Shown piece after piece: positions 52,068 through 61,217 of a stretch of 64,000 nt of DNA (its first letter is position 1; every line of letters begins with the position of its first letter). The notes beneath the pieces were generated by a model. The model saw only the letters and a program-made list of their open reading frames with translations. It was not told where the DNA came from and ran no database searches. Both the position numbers and the translations under genes were made by a program. Origin of the DNA: Sphingobacterium olei (GTDB lineage Bacteria > Bacteroidota > Bacteroidia > Sphingobacteriales > Sphingobacteriaceae). The DNA lies in assembly GCF_005048855.1 (NCBI RefSeq), contig NZ_SUME01000008.1:62001-126000 (forward strand). The letters are read 5' to 3'.

Positions 52068-53492
52068 TTGGACGTGTATATTAAAAATCTTCTCATTCAA
52101 GAGTTTTCATGGAAACCTACTATACAACAAGAAGAAGTGTTTTCTCTGCTAGGAGAGTTTCTACATACTTTTTCGGAAAGCACTTGCTTTATCTTAAAAG
52201 GTTATGCAGGTACCGGAAAGACTACTATCATTAGTTCATTGGTAAAAACGCTCCCTAAGCTACAAAAAAGAGCTGTTCTTCTTGCTCCTACAGGAAGAGC
52301 CGCTAAAGTGATGGGCGCCTATTCGGGGCGTAATGCTTTGACTGTCCACAAAAAAATATACCGCAAAAAGTCCGCCGCTACACTACAAATGGATTTTTCG
52401 ATCGCTGAAAATCGACATCAAAATACATTATTCATTATTGATGAAGCATCCATGATCTCGAATGAGGGAATAAATATTTTTTCGAATGGTCTCTTACACG
52501 ATTTAATCTCTTATGTTCGTTCCGGAGAGAACTGTGTAATCATTTTTGTAGGAGATACGGCCCAGTTACCGCCTGTTGGATTAGAAAACAGTCCTGCGTT
52601 AAATTCAGACTATATCAATCAGGAATTCGGTCTTCAGACTTTTAGTTATGAAATGACGGATGTGGTACGACAGGCAAAAAACTCGGGAATACTTTTTAAT
52701 GCCACTAAGATCCGGAATGAGATAAAACTGGACGAAAGCAATGCGACTTACAGTTTTCCAAAATTCATAACAGCCGGATTCAAAGATGTTTATAGAATGA
52801 CTGGCGAACGATTGATTGAGGGATTACACTACGGCTACGATAAACACGGAATTGAAAATTGTATGGTCATCTGTCGATCGAATAAGTCTGCGAATCTTTA
52901 TAATAAGCATATCAGGAATCAAATACTATCTAGAGAGGAAGAAGTTACTGGCGGCGACTTAATCATGATCGTGCGCAATAATTATTATTGGTTGCAGCAA
53001 CATGATGAAAATCACACCGGATTTATCGCAAATGGAGATATGGCAGTTATTCGAAAAATTAGCAATATACACGACATGCATGGATTCCGCTTTGCTGATC
53101 TCTATTTAGAATTCTTGGATAATAACGAGGGGGACGCGATTCGTTGTCGCGTTCTGCTCGATAGTCTTCACGTTGATGCGCCTCAATTACCTTATGATCT
53201 ACAACAGCAACTGTATGAAAGTATAGCCAAAGATTACGAAGATTTTGGATCGAAAAAAGATCGTCTCGAAGCGATTAAAAAAGACCCATATTATAATGCG
53301 CTTCAAATCAAATTTGCTTATGCTATTACCTGCCATAAAGCACAGGGCGGTCAATGGCCACTCGTATTTATAGATCAAGGCTATTTAATCGATGACATGT
53401 TGAATACAGAATTTTTAAGGTGGCTATATACTGCCGTTACGCGTGCCACACAAGAATTATTTTTGGTCAATTTTAATGAAAAATTTTATTAG
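52068..53492 (+). CDS. RecD-like AAA ATPase/helicase
   Basis: 474 residues, superfamily 1. Walker A GYAGTGKT (45-52), Walker B FIIDEASMIS, motif III IFVGDTAQLPPVG, and the C-terminal UvrD_C_2-type block ITCHKAQGGQWPLVFID with YTAVTRATQELFLV. This is the compact RecD2-like type without the RecD N-terminal domain; probably a 5'-3' DNA helicase in repair. The start is TTG at 52068, fixed by an in-frame stop at 52059; a GTG at 52074 is the alternative. Divergent from the DUF3822 operon. Confidence 0.9.
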   Translation: MDVYIKNLLIQEFSWKPTIQQEEVFSLLGEFLHTFSESTCFILKGYAGTGKTTIISSLVKTLPKLQKRAVLLAPTGRAAKVMGAYSGRNALTVHKKIYRKKSAATLQMDFSIAENRHQNTLFIIDEASMISNEGINIFSNGLLHDLISYVRSGENCVIIFVGDTAQLPPVGLENSPALNSDYINQEFGLQTFSYEMTDVVRQAKNSGILFNATKIRNEIKLDESNATYSFPKFITAGFKDVYRMTGERLIEGLHYGYDKHGIENCMVICRSNKSANLYNKHIRNQILSREEEVTGGDLIMIVRNNYYWLQQHDENHTGFIANGDMAVIRKISNIHDMHGFRFADLYLEFLDNNEGDAIRCRVLLDSLHVDAPQLPYDLQQQLYESIAKDYEDFGSKKDRLEAIKKDPYYNALQIKFAYAITCHKAQGGQWPLVFIDQGYLIDDMLNTEFLRWLYTAVTRATQELFLVNFNEKFY

Positions 53493-53578
53493 AAAATTGC
53501 TATCAAAAATATTACACTTACTACTGTCGTTTCTTATTAAAAAAAGATAATTTCGTTGTCAATTATTATCAACATTAC

Positions 53579-56068
53579 ATGAAGAATTACATCTTAGGAA
53601 TACTCCTCACCTGTTGCATTTCCTTTTTATATGCGCAAGAGACGAGCAAACAGGTAAAACCTAATTATCAATTGGCCTCTAAATTCTCTCCTTCAAAACT
53701 TCGTACCATGATTTTTTCTACCGAGGTAAGGCCCAATTGGATAAATTATGGAGACAAATTTTGGTATGAATACACCACATCTTCAGGCAAAAAATGGTAC
53801 TTAGTCGATCCTAAATCTCGTCAGAAATCCGAACTTTTTGACCATGCCGAAATGGCGGCGAGGATCACTTCAATCGTTCGAAATCCCTTTGATGCACAGC
53901 ACTTGACTCTAAATAACCTGCGGTTCATGGATGACGAAAATTTAATCCGTTTCGAAGTTCCCAGTACAAAAGATACGGTAAAGAGTAAGGAAGAGATTAA
54001 AAAACTAACCAATAAAAAGGACACGATAAAGAAAAAAACTTTTTTCTTCGAATACAACCTTATTTCCAAAGATTTAAAAGAACTCAGCGATACCACTAAA
54101 GAAAAAGCCAAACCGTATTGGGCTACCTTTAATCCGGACACCTCACGCGTATATTACGCTAAAAACTATAATCTATACTGGATGGACTATGCTAACTATA
54201 AAAAAGCGATCCAGGATGAAAAAGACTCTACAATTGTAGAAAATCAATTCACGACGGATGGTATACAATATTATGCCTGGGGCGGAGATGAATACAGTAT
54301 TACAAGTGGAGACAAAAAAACGGAAGATGAAGAATTGAAGAAAAGAAAACCCGTACGATTGAATTGGAGTCCCAACGGTAAGTATTTCGTTCTGACTCGA
54401 AAAGACAACAGAAATAACCCTGCGCTTTGGGTTATAAATAATGTTGGCGGAAAAAGACCAACCTTGGAGACCTATAAGTATCTAATGCCGGGAGAAACTG
54501 ATTCTACCGAAGTCGAACTTCATCTTTTCGATACGGCTTCGCTAAAACCGAAGCAGATTCCAGTCTATGGATTCAAAAATCAGACACTAAGCCTTTGGTC
54601 TAAAGACAGAAAAAAAGAAAATTTAAACGGCAAACATTATATCAACTATTGGTTGGGTAATGACAAAGAATTTTATATCGCCCGTTCTAGCCGGGATTTA
54701 AAACGCATCGATCTACTTGCAGTAGGTATCGATGGAAGTGTACGCACATTAGTCGAGGAACGCGCAAACGTATACCTTGATATTCAAAAACCGACCCTTA
54801 TTCATAATGGCAGTCAATTTATCCATTGGTCTCAACGGGATGGATGGGGTCATTTTTACCTGTATGATATACAGGGAAAACTACTGGGACAAATTACCAA
54901 AGGTGAGTTCCATTGCCAGGAATTAACTTCATACAACGAATCAACAGGCACTTTATATTTCAAGGCCAACGGGCGTGAGAAAAACATTGATCCTTATTAT
55001 TCCTATTACTATGCGATAAACAAAAATGGATCAAGTATAAAGTTATTAACACCGGGAGATTATGATCATCAAGTAGACGTAAGTGAAAGCGGAGCTTTTA
55101 TTATCGATAACTTTTCCCGTGTGAATACCGTACCGGTATCCAACTTATATAATGCTTCTGGTCAATTAATCATGAAACTAGAAGAGGCTGATCTGACTCA
55201 GCTTTTTGCCGCCGGATATCAATTCCCTGAAACATTCAAAGTAAAAGCGGGCGATGGTATTACAGATCTCTATGGTGTATTATATAAACCGTATGATTTC
55301 GACTCCACTAAGACTTATCCAATCATTGAATATGTATACCCAGGTCCTCAGACGGAAGCAGTAAACAAAAGTTTTGGAAGAAGTATGGATCGTATCGATC
55401 GTCTTTCACAGATGGGTTTTATTGTTGTCTCCGTTGGTAACCGTGGCGGACATCCGGCCCGTTCTAAATGGTATCATACCTATGGATATGGAAACCTACG
55501 GGACTATGGATTAGAAGACAAAAAAGTGGTTGCAGAACAGCTGGCTGCACGTCATAATTTCATTGATATCGACAAAGTAGGTATTACAGGACATTCCGGA
55601 GGCGGATTTATGTCAACAGCGGCGATGCTTGTTTATCCAGATTTTTTCAAAGTAGCTGTTTCAGGTGCAGGTAATCATGAGAACAATATTTATAATAGAT
55701 GGTGGAGTGAACGACACCATGGGGTTCAGGAATCTATTACAGAAAAAGGAGATACGACGTTTAACTACCAAATACAAAAAAACACAGACTTAGCTAAAAA
55801 CTTAAAAGGTAAGCTATTGATCGTGACGGGAGATATTGACAACAACGTGCATCCTGCAAACTCAATCCGAATGGTAGAAGCGTTGATCAAAGCAAACAAA
55901 CGTTTTGATTTTGTGTTATTACCAGGGCAGCGTCATGCGTTCGGTGATATGACTGAATACTTCTTTTGGAAAATGGCTGATTACTTTAGTGAACATCTTT
56001 TAGGAGAGTCTAAACAAAATGAAGTTGACCTTATGGAAGTTAATCGTGATAAACCCCTTAAGAACTAA
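53579..56068 (+). CDS. S9 family (DPP-IV-type) prolyl oligopeptidase, exported
   Basis: 829 residues with a signal peptide (about 1-20, ending FLYA-Q). N-terminal beta-propeller (about 60-560) and C-terminal alpha/beta hydrolase with the triad Ser673 (GHSGGG), Asp752 (TGDIDNNV) and His786 (GQRHAFG). It cleaves peptides after proline in the periplasm, probably removing dipeptides. A TAATTTCG (53548-53555) upstream could be its -7 box. The last 50 bp overlap the start of the next gene in another frame. Confidence 0.93.
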   Translation: MKNYILGILLTCCISFLYAQETSKQVKPNYQLASKFSPSKLRTMIFSTEVRPNWINYGDKFWYEYTTSSGKKWYLVDPKSRQKSELFDHAEMAARITSIVRNPFDAQHLTLNNLRFMDDENLIRFEVPSTKDTVKSKEEIKKLTNKKDTIKKKTFFFEYNLISKDLKELSDTTKEKAKPYWATFNPDTSRVYYAKNYNLYWMDYANYKKAIQDEKDSTIVENQFTTDGIQYYAWGGDEYSITSGDKKTEDEELKKRKPVRLNWSPNGKYFVLTRKDNRNNPALWVINNVGGKRPTLETYKYLMPGETDSTEVELHLFDTASLKPKQIPVYGFKNQTLSLWSKDRKKENLNGKHYINYWLGNDKEFYIARSSRDLKRIDLLAVGIDGSVRTLVEERANVYLDIQKPTLIHNGSQFIHWSQRDGWGHFYLYDIQGKLLGQITKGEFHCQELTSYNESTGTLYFKANGREKNIDPYYSYYYAINKNGSSIKLLTPGDYDHQVDVSESGAFIIDNFSRVNTVPVSNLYNASGQLIMKLEEADLTQLFAAGYQFPETFKVKAGDGITDLYGVLYKPYDFDSTKTYPIIEYVYPGPQTEAVNKSFGRSMDRIDRLSQMGFIVVSVGNRGGHPARSKWYHTYGYGNLRDYGLEDKKVVAEQLAARHNFIDIDKVGITGHSGGGFMSTAAMLVYPDFFKVAVSGAGNHENNIYNRWWSERHHGVQESITEKGDTTFNYQIQKNTDLAKNLKGKLLIVTGDIDNNVHPANSIRMVEALIKANKRFDFVLLPGQRHAFGDMTEYFFWKMADYFSEHLLGESKQNEVDLMEVNRDKPLKN

Positions 56069-56627
56069 CACGGATCTCAAGAATTACGAAGAGATTTCTG
56101 AAACCTTACTAAAAATTAGGGTTTCGGAAGTCTCTTCCTCCATTTTTGAGTTGTATCCGTTGGATGGACTATTTTCCCTGTCATTACAAGCCGACGATAA
56201 GCAAATTGCCTTCCGAGCTGCATGGATTATAGAGACCATATTTTTAAGAGAACCTCATTACTTTACAGACTATACACAGCGCGTTATAGATGCTTACATT
56301 CAAACGAACAACTGGAGCTGCCTCCGCTCGTATACTAAATTAGTCATGTGGATCTTATCTTCTAAAAATAAATCGACTTCCCCAGCATATGATCAACGTA
56401 AAGTTATTTTGGAAAAGACATTTGCCTGTTTACTTGATTTAACTTGCCCCATAGCCGTAAAAGCGAACTGTTTTGATATCCTATTTTACTTAGAAAACGA
56501 TGAAGATTGGATTAAAGAGGAATTGACTGCGCAGTTACATATTTGTATTTCAGAAAATCCAACTCCCGCTATTAAAAGCAGAGGAAATCGTATCTTAAAA
56601 AAGTTAAAAAGAATAACGAACACCTAA
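56019..56627 (+). CDS. Unidentified protein with HEAT-like helical pattern
   Basis: 202 residues, no signal peptide. The sequence has alternating helix-type segments (LSLQADDKQIAFRAAWIIETIF, TLLKIRVSEVSSSIFELYPL, ARILKKLKR-like end) that suggest an alpha-helical repeat fold such as HEAT, but no family is recognised. The ATG at 56019 overlaps the S9 peptidase gene by 50 bp; a GTG at 56046 would shorten the overlap to 23 bp. Its 3' end overlaps the convergent outer-membrane gene by 24 bp. The long open frame and gene-like composition support it as real. Confidence 0.65.
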   Translation: MKLTLWKLIVINPLRTNTDLKNYEEISETLLKIRVSEVSSSIFELYPLDGLFSLSLQADDKQIAFRAAWIIETIFLREPHYFTDYTQRVIDAYIQTNNWSCLRSYTKLVMWILSSKNKSTSPAYDQRKVILEKTFACLLDLTCPIAVKANCFDILFYLENDEDWIKEELTAQLHICISENPTPAIKSRGNRILKKLKRITNT

Positions 56628-57365
56628 AGAATAAAAAGTGTACATATCATTACGTCCTTGAATGCGTTGACTGTTTTGGTCATATGGGATATAACCGTCC
56701 AGCAATTCATTATTTGCAAAATTAAATTGCGCATTCAGTACAGCGCTCCAATACCTGCCCGTACGCGTGGTATGTTTATTAATAGGTAATGCCAAGCCGG
56801 CATTAACAGCAGGAAACAGCAGCGAATTTATTTTCTCTTTAAAAACCGGAAGACCATTTTCATCATAATATGCAATTGGGCCATAGGTATAAAGTAAATT
56901 CGGATCGCGGTAAATATCACCTTCTTTATAAGAATTACGTATTCCCGAAACTCCCAAGCCTACATAAATGCCACTCAACAACCTATTCTTAAACGAATAA
57001 TTATAAGAAGATTTACTATTGACAATCAAATCATAAGGATAAGCAGTTACAAAAATGCCTCCCGAATAATAATTGTTTGTTACATACCGTTCGTCTACAA
57101 TGGAAGAAACTGCTTCTAAGCTACCTAATTGTGCTTCTATACCGACATGAAGTCCCGTTAATAACCTATAATCAAATTTCAAAAAAAATGCGGTTCCCAT
57201 AGTACCGGATTTATCCATATCGCCATACAATTTAGTCAATCCGATTCCCGTTGTAATATGATATTTTTGATCTCCTTTATTCGTAGCGTAAGGAACCGGA
57301 CAATCTAATTGGGCATTGGTAACTGATAAATTTAACAACAAAATTGCAAATAAAAGGTATCTCAT
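56604..57365 (-). CDS. Outer-membrane beta-barrel protein of unknown function
   Basis: 253 residues with a signal peptide (about 1-18, ending VTNA-Q). The body has many aromatic-ended beta strands (GTAFFLKFDYRLLTGLHVGIE, RYWSAVLNAQFNFANN) and ends YTFYSLGVRYSF, the typical C-terminal barrel strand with terminal Phe. No enzyme motif. It lies 13 bp after ruvB on the same strand. Family not recognised. Confidence 0.75.
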   Translation of the reverse strand: MRYLLFAILLLNLSVTNAQLDCPVPYATNKGDQKYHITTGIGLTKLYGDMDKSGTMGTAFFLKFDYRLLTGLHVGIEAQLGSLEAVSSIVDERYVTNNYYSGGIFVTAYPYDLIVNSKSSYNYSFKNRLLSGIYVGLGVSGIRNSYKEGDIYRDPNLLYTYGPIAYYDENGLPVFKEKINSLLFPAVNAGLALPINKHTTRTGRYWSAVLNAQFNFANNELLDGYIPYDQNSQRIQGRNDMYTFYSLGVRYSF

Positions 57366-57378
57366 AATAGTCTTAACT

Positions 57379-58401
57379 TTAAAAAAGTGTGTTTCCTTTA
57401 CTATAATTGTTTTTCCCTAAGTGCCTATATGCAGCTTCAGTACATTCTCGTCCTCTTGAGGTACGCATGATATACCCCTCTTGAATCAAAAAAGGCTCAT
57501 ATACTTCCTCTATTGTCCCTTCATCTTCACCTACGGCTGTAGCTATAGTTTTCAGTCCTACAGGCCCCCCCTTAAATTTATCTATAATGGTAGACAGGAT
57601 GCGATTATCCATTTCATCCAATCCATGTTCATCGACATTTAAGGCATTCAATGCATACTGTGCAATTGCTTTATCAATACTTCCATTTCCCTTAATTTGT
57701 GCGAAATCACGTGTTCGACGTAACAAAGCATTCGCAATCCGAGGGGTTCCCCGACTTCTTCTGGCAATTTCGTAAGCACCTTCTTCACTGATTGCTGTAT
57801 TTAGAATACTTGATGACCGAAGTACGATAGTAGTCAACAATTTTGCATCATAGTACTGAAGTCTCGAATTAATACCAAATCGGGCTCTTAGTGGAGCCGT
57901 AAGTAAACCTGAACGCGTAGTGGCACCTACCAAAGTAAACGGATTCAAAGAGATCTGTACCGATCTGGCATTTGGCCCGGTCTCCAGCATAATATCGATT
58001 TTAAAATCCTCCATTGCAGAATACAGATATTCCTCTACAACAGGTGATAAACGGTGTATTTCGTCGATAAACAAAATATCTCCTTCCTCTAAATTAGTGA
58101 GCAATCCCGCTAAATCTCCGGGTTTGTCTAAAACTGGGCCTGAAGTAATTTTGATTCCCACCCCCATCTCATTAGCAATAATGTAGGATAGTGTTGTTTT
58201 CCCCAATCCTGGAGGACCGTGTAGTAGTACATGGTCGAGTGCTTCGCCACGTAATTTCGCAGCTTTTACGAAAATAGAAAGGTTTTCCAAAATCTTGGCC
58301 TGTCCAGTGAAATCCTCAAAATTTTGCGGTCGCAAAACTCTTTCCAATTCTTTCTCGGTAGGATTTAGACGTTCTGGATTGGGATCAAGATTCTCGTTCA
58401 T
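57379..58401 (-). CDS. ruvB: Holliday junction branch migration ATPase
   Basis: 340 residues. AAA+ motor of RuvABC. Walker A HGPPGLGKT (61-69), Walker B FIDEIHRL, sensor I GATTRSG, arginine finger APLRARFG, and the C-terminal winged helix ending PFLIQEGYIMRTSRGRECT. All family motifs are intact. It follows the GT2 gene by 11 bp and precedes the outer-membrane gene by 13 bp, a likely three-gene unit. Confidence 0.97.
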   Translation of the reverse strand: MNENLDPNPERLNPTEKELERVLRPQNFEDFTGQAKILENLSIFVKAAKLRGEALDHVLLHGPPGLGKTTLSYIIANEMGVGIKITSGPVLDKPGDLAGLLTNLEEGDILFIDEIHRLSPVVEEYLYSAMEDFKIDIMLETGPNARSVQISLNPFTLVGATTRSGLLTAPLRARFGINSRLQYYDAKLLTTIVLRSSSILNTAISEEGAYEIARRSRGTPRIANALLRRTRDFAQIKGNGSIDKAIAQYALNALNVDEHGLDEMDNRILSTIIDKFKGGPVGLKTIATAVGEDEGTIEEVYEPFLIQEGYIMRTSRGRECTEAAYRHLGKNNYSKGNTLF

Positions 58402-58412
58402 TAATAGTTTAG

Positions 58413-59141
58413 TTATTTATACTTTTTGAATAAACTGTTTAATTTCAATTGTATTACACCCCAAAAAGCTTCCCTGAATATCTTTGTACTCATTTTAGAA
58501 ACACCCAAGGTACGATCAGTAAAGATGATAGGAATTTCTAAAACATTAAATCCGTATTGTACGGCTTTAAATTTCATCTCAATCTGAAAGGCATATCCTA
58601 CAAAACGAATTTCTTCCAATTTTATTTTCTCCAATACTTTTCTGTTGAAACAAACAAAACCTGCTGTAGCATCCTGAATGTTTACCCGCGTAACCATACG
58701 TACATATACTGAAGCAAAATATGACATCAAAACACGGCTCATAGGCCAATTCACTACATTAACTCCTTTAATATAGCGAGATCCTATCACCATATCAGCA
58801 CCATCAAGAGCCGCTTGTCGCAGTCGGATTAAATCCTCAGGATTATGACTGAAATCCGCATCCATTTCAAAAACATAGGTATAATCTCGGTTAAGAGACC
58901 ATTTGAACCCATGGATGTACGCAGTACCTAGACCTAATTTTCCTTTCCGTTCTTCAATAAACAATCTACCCACATAATCCGATTTCATGAGTTTTTTCAC
59001 CACTTCAGCCGTTCCATCTGGAGAACCGTCGTCAACGACTAGGATATGAAAATTAACGGTTAATGAAAAAACTTTACGAATGATATTTTCGATATTATCA
59101 ATTTCATTGTATGTTGGAATAATTACTACGCTATCCGTCAC
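58413..59141 (-). CDS. Polyprenol monophosphomannose synthase (GT2)
   Basis: 242 residues. GT2 family, DPM1 type: VVIIPTYNEIDNIENII at the N-terminus, nucleotide-binding DDGSPDGTAEV, metal motif DAD in FEMDADFSHNPEDL, and the C-terminal VGYAFQIEMKFKA, IPIIFTDRTLGVSKMS. No C-terminal membrane helix, as for soluble DPM1. Transfers a sugar, probably mannose, from a GDP-sugar to polyprenyl phosphate. The start is GTG at 59141. Very common upstream of ruvB-type or dihydroorotase genes in Bacteroidota. Confidence 0.9.
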   Translation of the reverse strand: MTDSVVIIPTYNEIDNIENIIRKVFSLTVNFHILVVDDGSPDGTAEVVKKLMKSDYVGRLFIEERKGKLGLGTAYIHGFKWSLNRDYTYVFEMDADFSHNPEDLIRLRQAALDGADMVIGSRYIKGVNVVNWPMSRVLMSYFASVYVRMVTRVNIQDATAGFVCFNRKVLEKIKLEEIRFVGYAFQIEMKFKAVQYGFNVLEIPIIFTDRTLGVSKMSTKIFREAFWGVIQLKLNSLFKKYK

Positions 59142-59230
59142 TATTTAAATATTAAGTTGCAAACTTAGACAAACTTGATTTGATATGCAAGTTAGCTAAA
59201 CTTCATAACCATGTCGACTAAAAAACTTCA

Positions 59231-61012
59231 TTATTTTACACCATGCATCAACTTCTTTATCAAGGGATGCAATGCCATAATAATTAGACCGGCTGCACTT
59301 GGCACAATAGTAAATATTAAAAAGAACATCGACAATGAATATTCTTTTGTGATATTTTCAATTTGTCCGCCTAAAATAGCAGCAAATTTGTTGCCTATCG
59401 CGACAGCTAAATACCACATACCAAACATAAAACCAATCATTCGCGCAGGGACTAATTTACTAACGTAAGACAGTCCTACGGGCGATAAACATAGCTCACC
59501 TAATGTATGAAACAAATATGCTAAAACTAACCAGATAAAACTTACGCGAACCCCTTCTGCAATGCCATGTGTCCCGATAAATAAACATCCAAAACCCAAA
59601 GCCATAATAATCAAACCGAGTCCATACTTTACCGAGGCGGGTGGATTGTATTTCGAATCCCAAACTTTCGAGACAAGCGAAGCTAATGCAATGATAAAAA
59701 ACGAATTAAGTGTACTAAAAAAAGACACTGTAATCTCCGAGGTTTCTGCAGTCAACTCACGTTCTAACATCCAAATAGCTATCCCCCAAATTCCCAAGAA
59801 ACACACTGCTAAAACTACATTAGACCATAATGCTTTCTTAAACGTCCCCTTTCCAAGTAGGACCAATACATACGTAATAATGATCAACGGCACTACAGTT
59901 AGTAGCGAGTTAATAACATTGAATATAATTTTTGTATTACCTATTAATTCGCGATCTACGTTATCACGGGCAAATAGTACTAAGGAAGACGCTCCTTGTT
60001 CAAATGCCATCCAGAAAAAAACAACGAAAAGCGCAAAGATAATAACAGCGATCAAGCGGTCCCTAACTATTTTAGTGTAATTTGTCAAACGTTTTATGAC
60101 GACAATAAAAAATAGGGCCAGTGCTAATAATCCCACAACATTTTGACCGGAAAGCGAGCCCATGCTTAAGGTAGAAAAAAGATTAATGTGAGCAATTTGA
60201 CTAAGCGGATCGTTAAAGGCGTAGCCTAAACCCAACGTCGTTACCATAATAATCAAGATCATGTCAAAAGTCGTAAAAGGATTAGGCTTCTCCCCAGACT
60301 CATATCGTGCGGCCTTATTCTCCTCACCTTCTACTCCTCTTTTTGGAACATCTCCCACATTGCCAAACAGCGGTTTTGCTAGCCAAAATTGTAGCGTACC
60401 CAAAAGCATAAAAACGCCTGCTAATCCAAATCCCCAATGCCAGCCGATCTTTTCTGCCAGATATCCACAAAGCATCATTCCGAAAAAAGCGCCAGCATTT
60501 ACACCCATATAAAATATTGTATAAGCACCATCTTTTTTCTGAGGAAATTTCTTATACATCTCCGATAAAATGGATGTCATATTGGGTTTAAAAAAACCCG
60601 TACCAATCACTAAAGCCGCTAAGCCCAAATATAAAAATAATGGGGTATCAAAAGCCATAAAGGCATGACCTATCGTCATAATAATAGATCCGATTACTAC
60701 AGCCCATCTATACCCGATGAATTTATCCGCTACAATACCTCCAAATATAGGTGTAATGTACAATAGCATAGCGTACGTACCATACAATGCTGCTGCACTT
60801 TCAGCGGACCAACCCCAGCCTGGATTCGATCCTAATACCGCCGCCGTTAAAAATTGTATGAGAAGCACACGCATTCCGTAAAACGAAAAGCGTTCCCACA
60901 TCTCGGTAAAAAACAAGACGAAAAGTCCAGACGGATGACCGAGTACCATAGTATTGTCTATTCCTTCCTTCGCTAATTCCGCAGCAAAGGATTTTTCCGT
61001 TACGCTATTCAT
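59231..61012 (-). CDS. POT/PTR family peptide:H+ symporter
   Basis: 593 residues. MFS fold with the proton-coupled oligopeptide transporter motif ExxERF as EMWERFSFYGMR (Glu37-Arg41) and FYMGVNAGAFFGMMLCGYLAEKIGW. Compared with the paralogue at 61218 it has an insert of about 60 residues near the middle (GDVPKRGVEGEE... to NVVGLLALALFF) that adds two membrane helices. Imports di- and tripeptides. The pair probably arose by duplication. Confidence 0.93.
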   Translation of the reverse strand: MNSVTEKSFAAELAKEGIDNTMVLGHPSGLFVLFFTEMWERFSFYGMRVLLIQFLTAAVLGSNPGWGWSAESAAALYGTYAMLLYITPIFGGIVADKFIGYRWAVVIGSIIMTIGHAFMAFDTPLFLYLGLAALVIGTGFFKPNMTSILSEMYKKFPQKKDGAYTIFYMGVNAGAFFGMMLCGYLAEKIGWHWGFGLAGVFMLLGTLQFWLAKPLFGNVGDVPKRGVEGEENKAARYESGEKPNPFTTFDMILIIMVTTLGLGYAFNDPLSQIAHINLFSTLSMGSLSGQNVVGLLALALFFIVVIKRLTNYTKIVRDRLIAVIIFALFVVFFWMAFEQGASSLVLFARDNVDRELIGNTKIIFNVINSLLTVVPLIIITYVLVLLGKGTFKKALWSNVVLAVCFLGIWGIAIWMLERELTAETSEITVSFFSTLNSFFIIALASLVSKVWDSKYNPPASVKYGLGLIIMALGFGCLFIGTHGIAEGVRVSFIWLVLAYLFHTLGELCLSPVGLSYVSKLVPARMIGFMFGMWYLAVAIGNKFAAILGGQIENITKEYSLSMFFLIFTIVPSAAGLIIMALHPLIKKLMHGVK

Positions 61013-61162
61013 ATATCGTTATAAGTACTAGTTGTGAAATATTTTTTTAACGCCACAAAGAAACAAAAACTCCACATTTTATTCAAAGAATAACAAGAAT
61101 GTCTTTAGAAGCATTTATCAATTTACTAATATCGTGTTGTTTTCGATCATCTAGTCCCAAAT

Positions 61163-61200
61163 AAAAAAGAGATTGTATTCTATGAAACAATCTCTTTTTT
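61163..61200 (-). terminator. Terminator of the upstream POT transporter gene
   Basis: AAAAAAGAGATTGT (61163-61176) and ACAATCTCTTTTTT (61187-61200) form a 14-bp stem with a 10-nt loop, followed on the minus strand by a T6 tract within the left arm. It lies 17 bp beyond the stop codon at 61218, so the two POT genes are separate units. Confidence 0.88.
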
Positions 61201-61217
61201 ATTGAAATTAACTTAGG

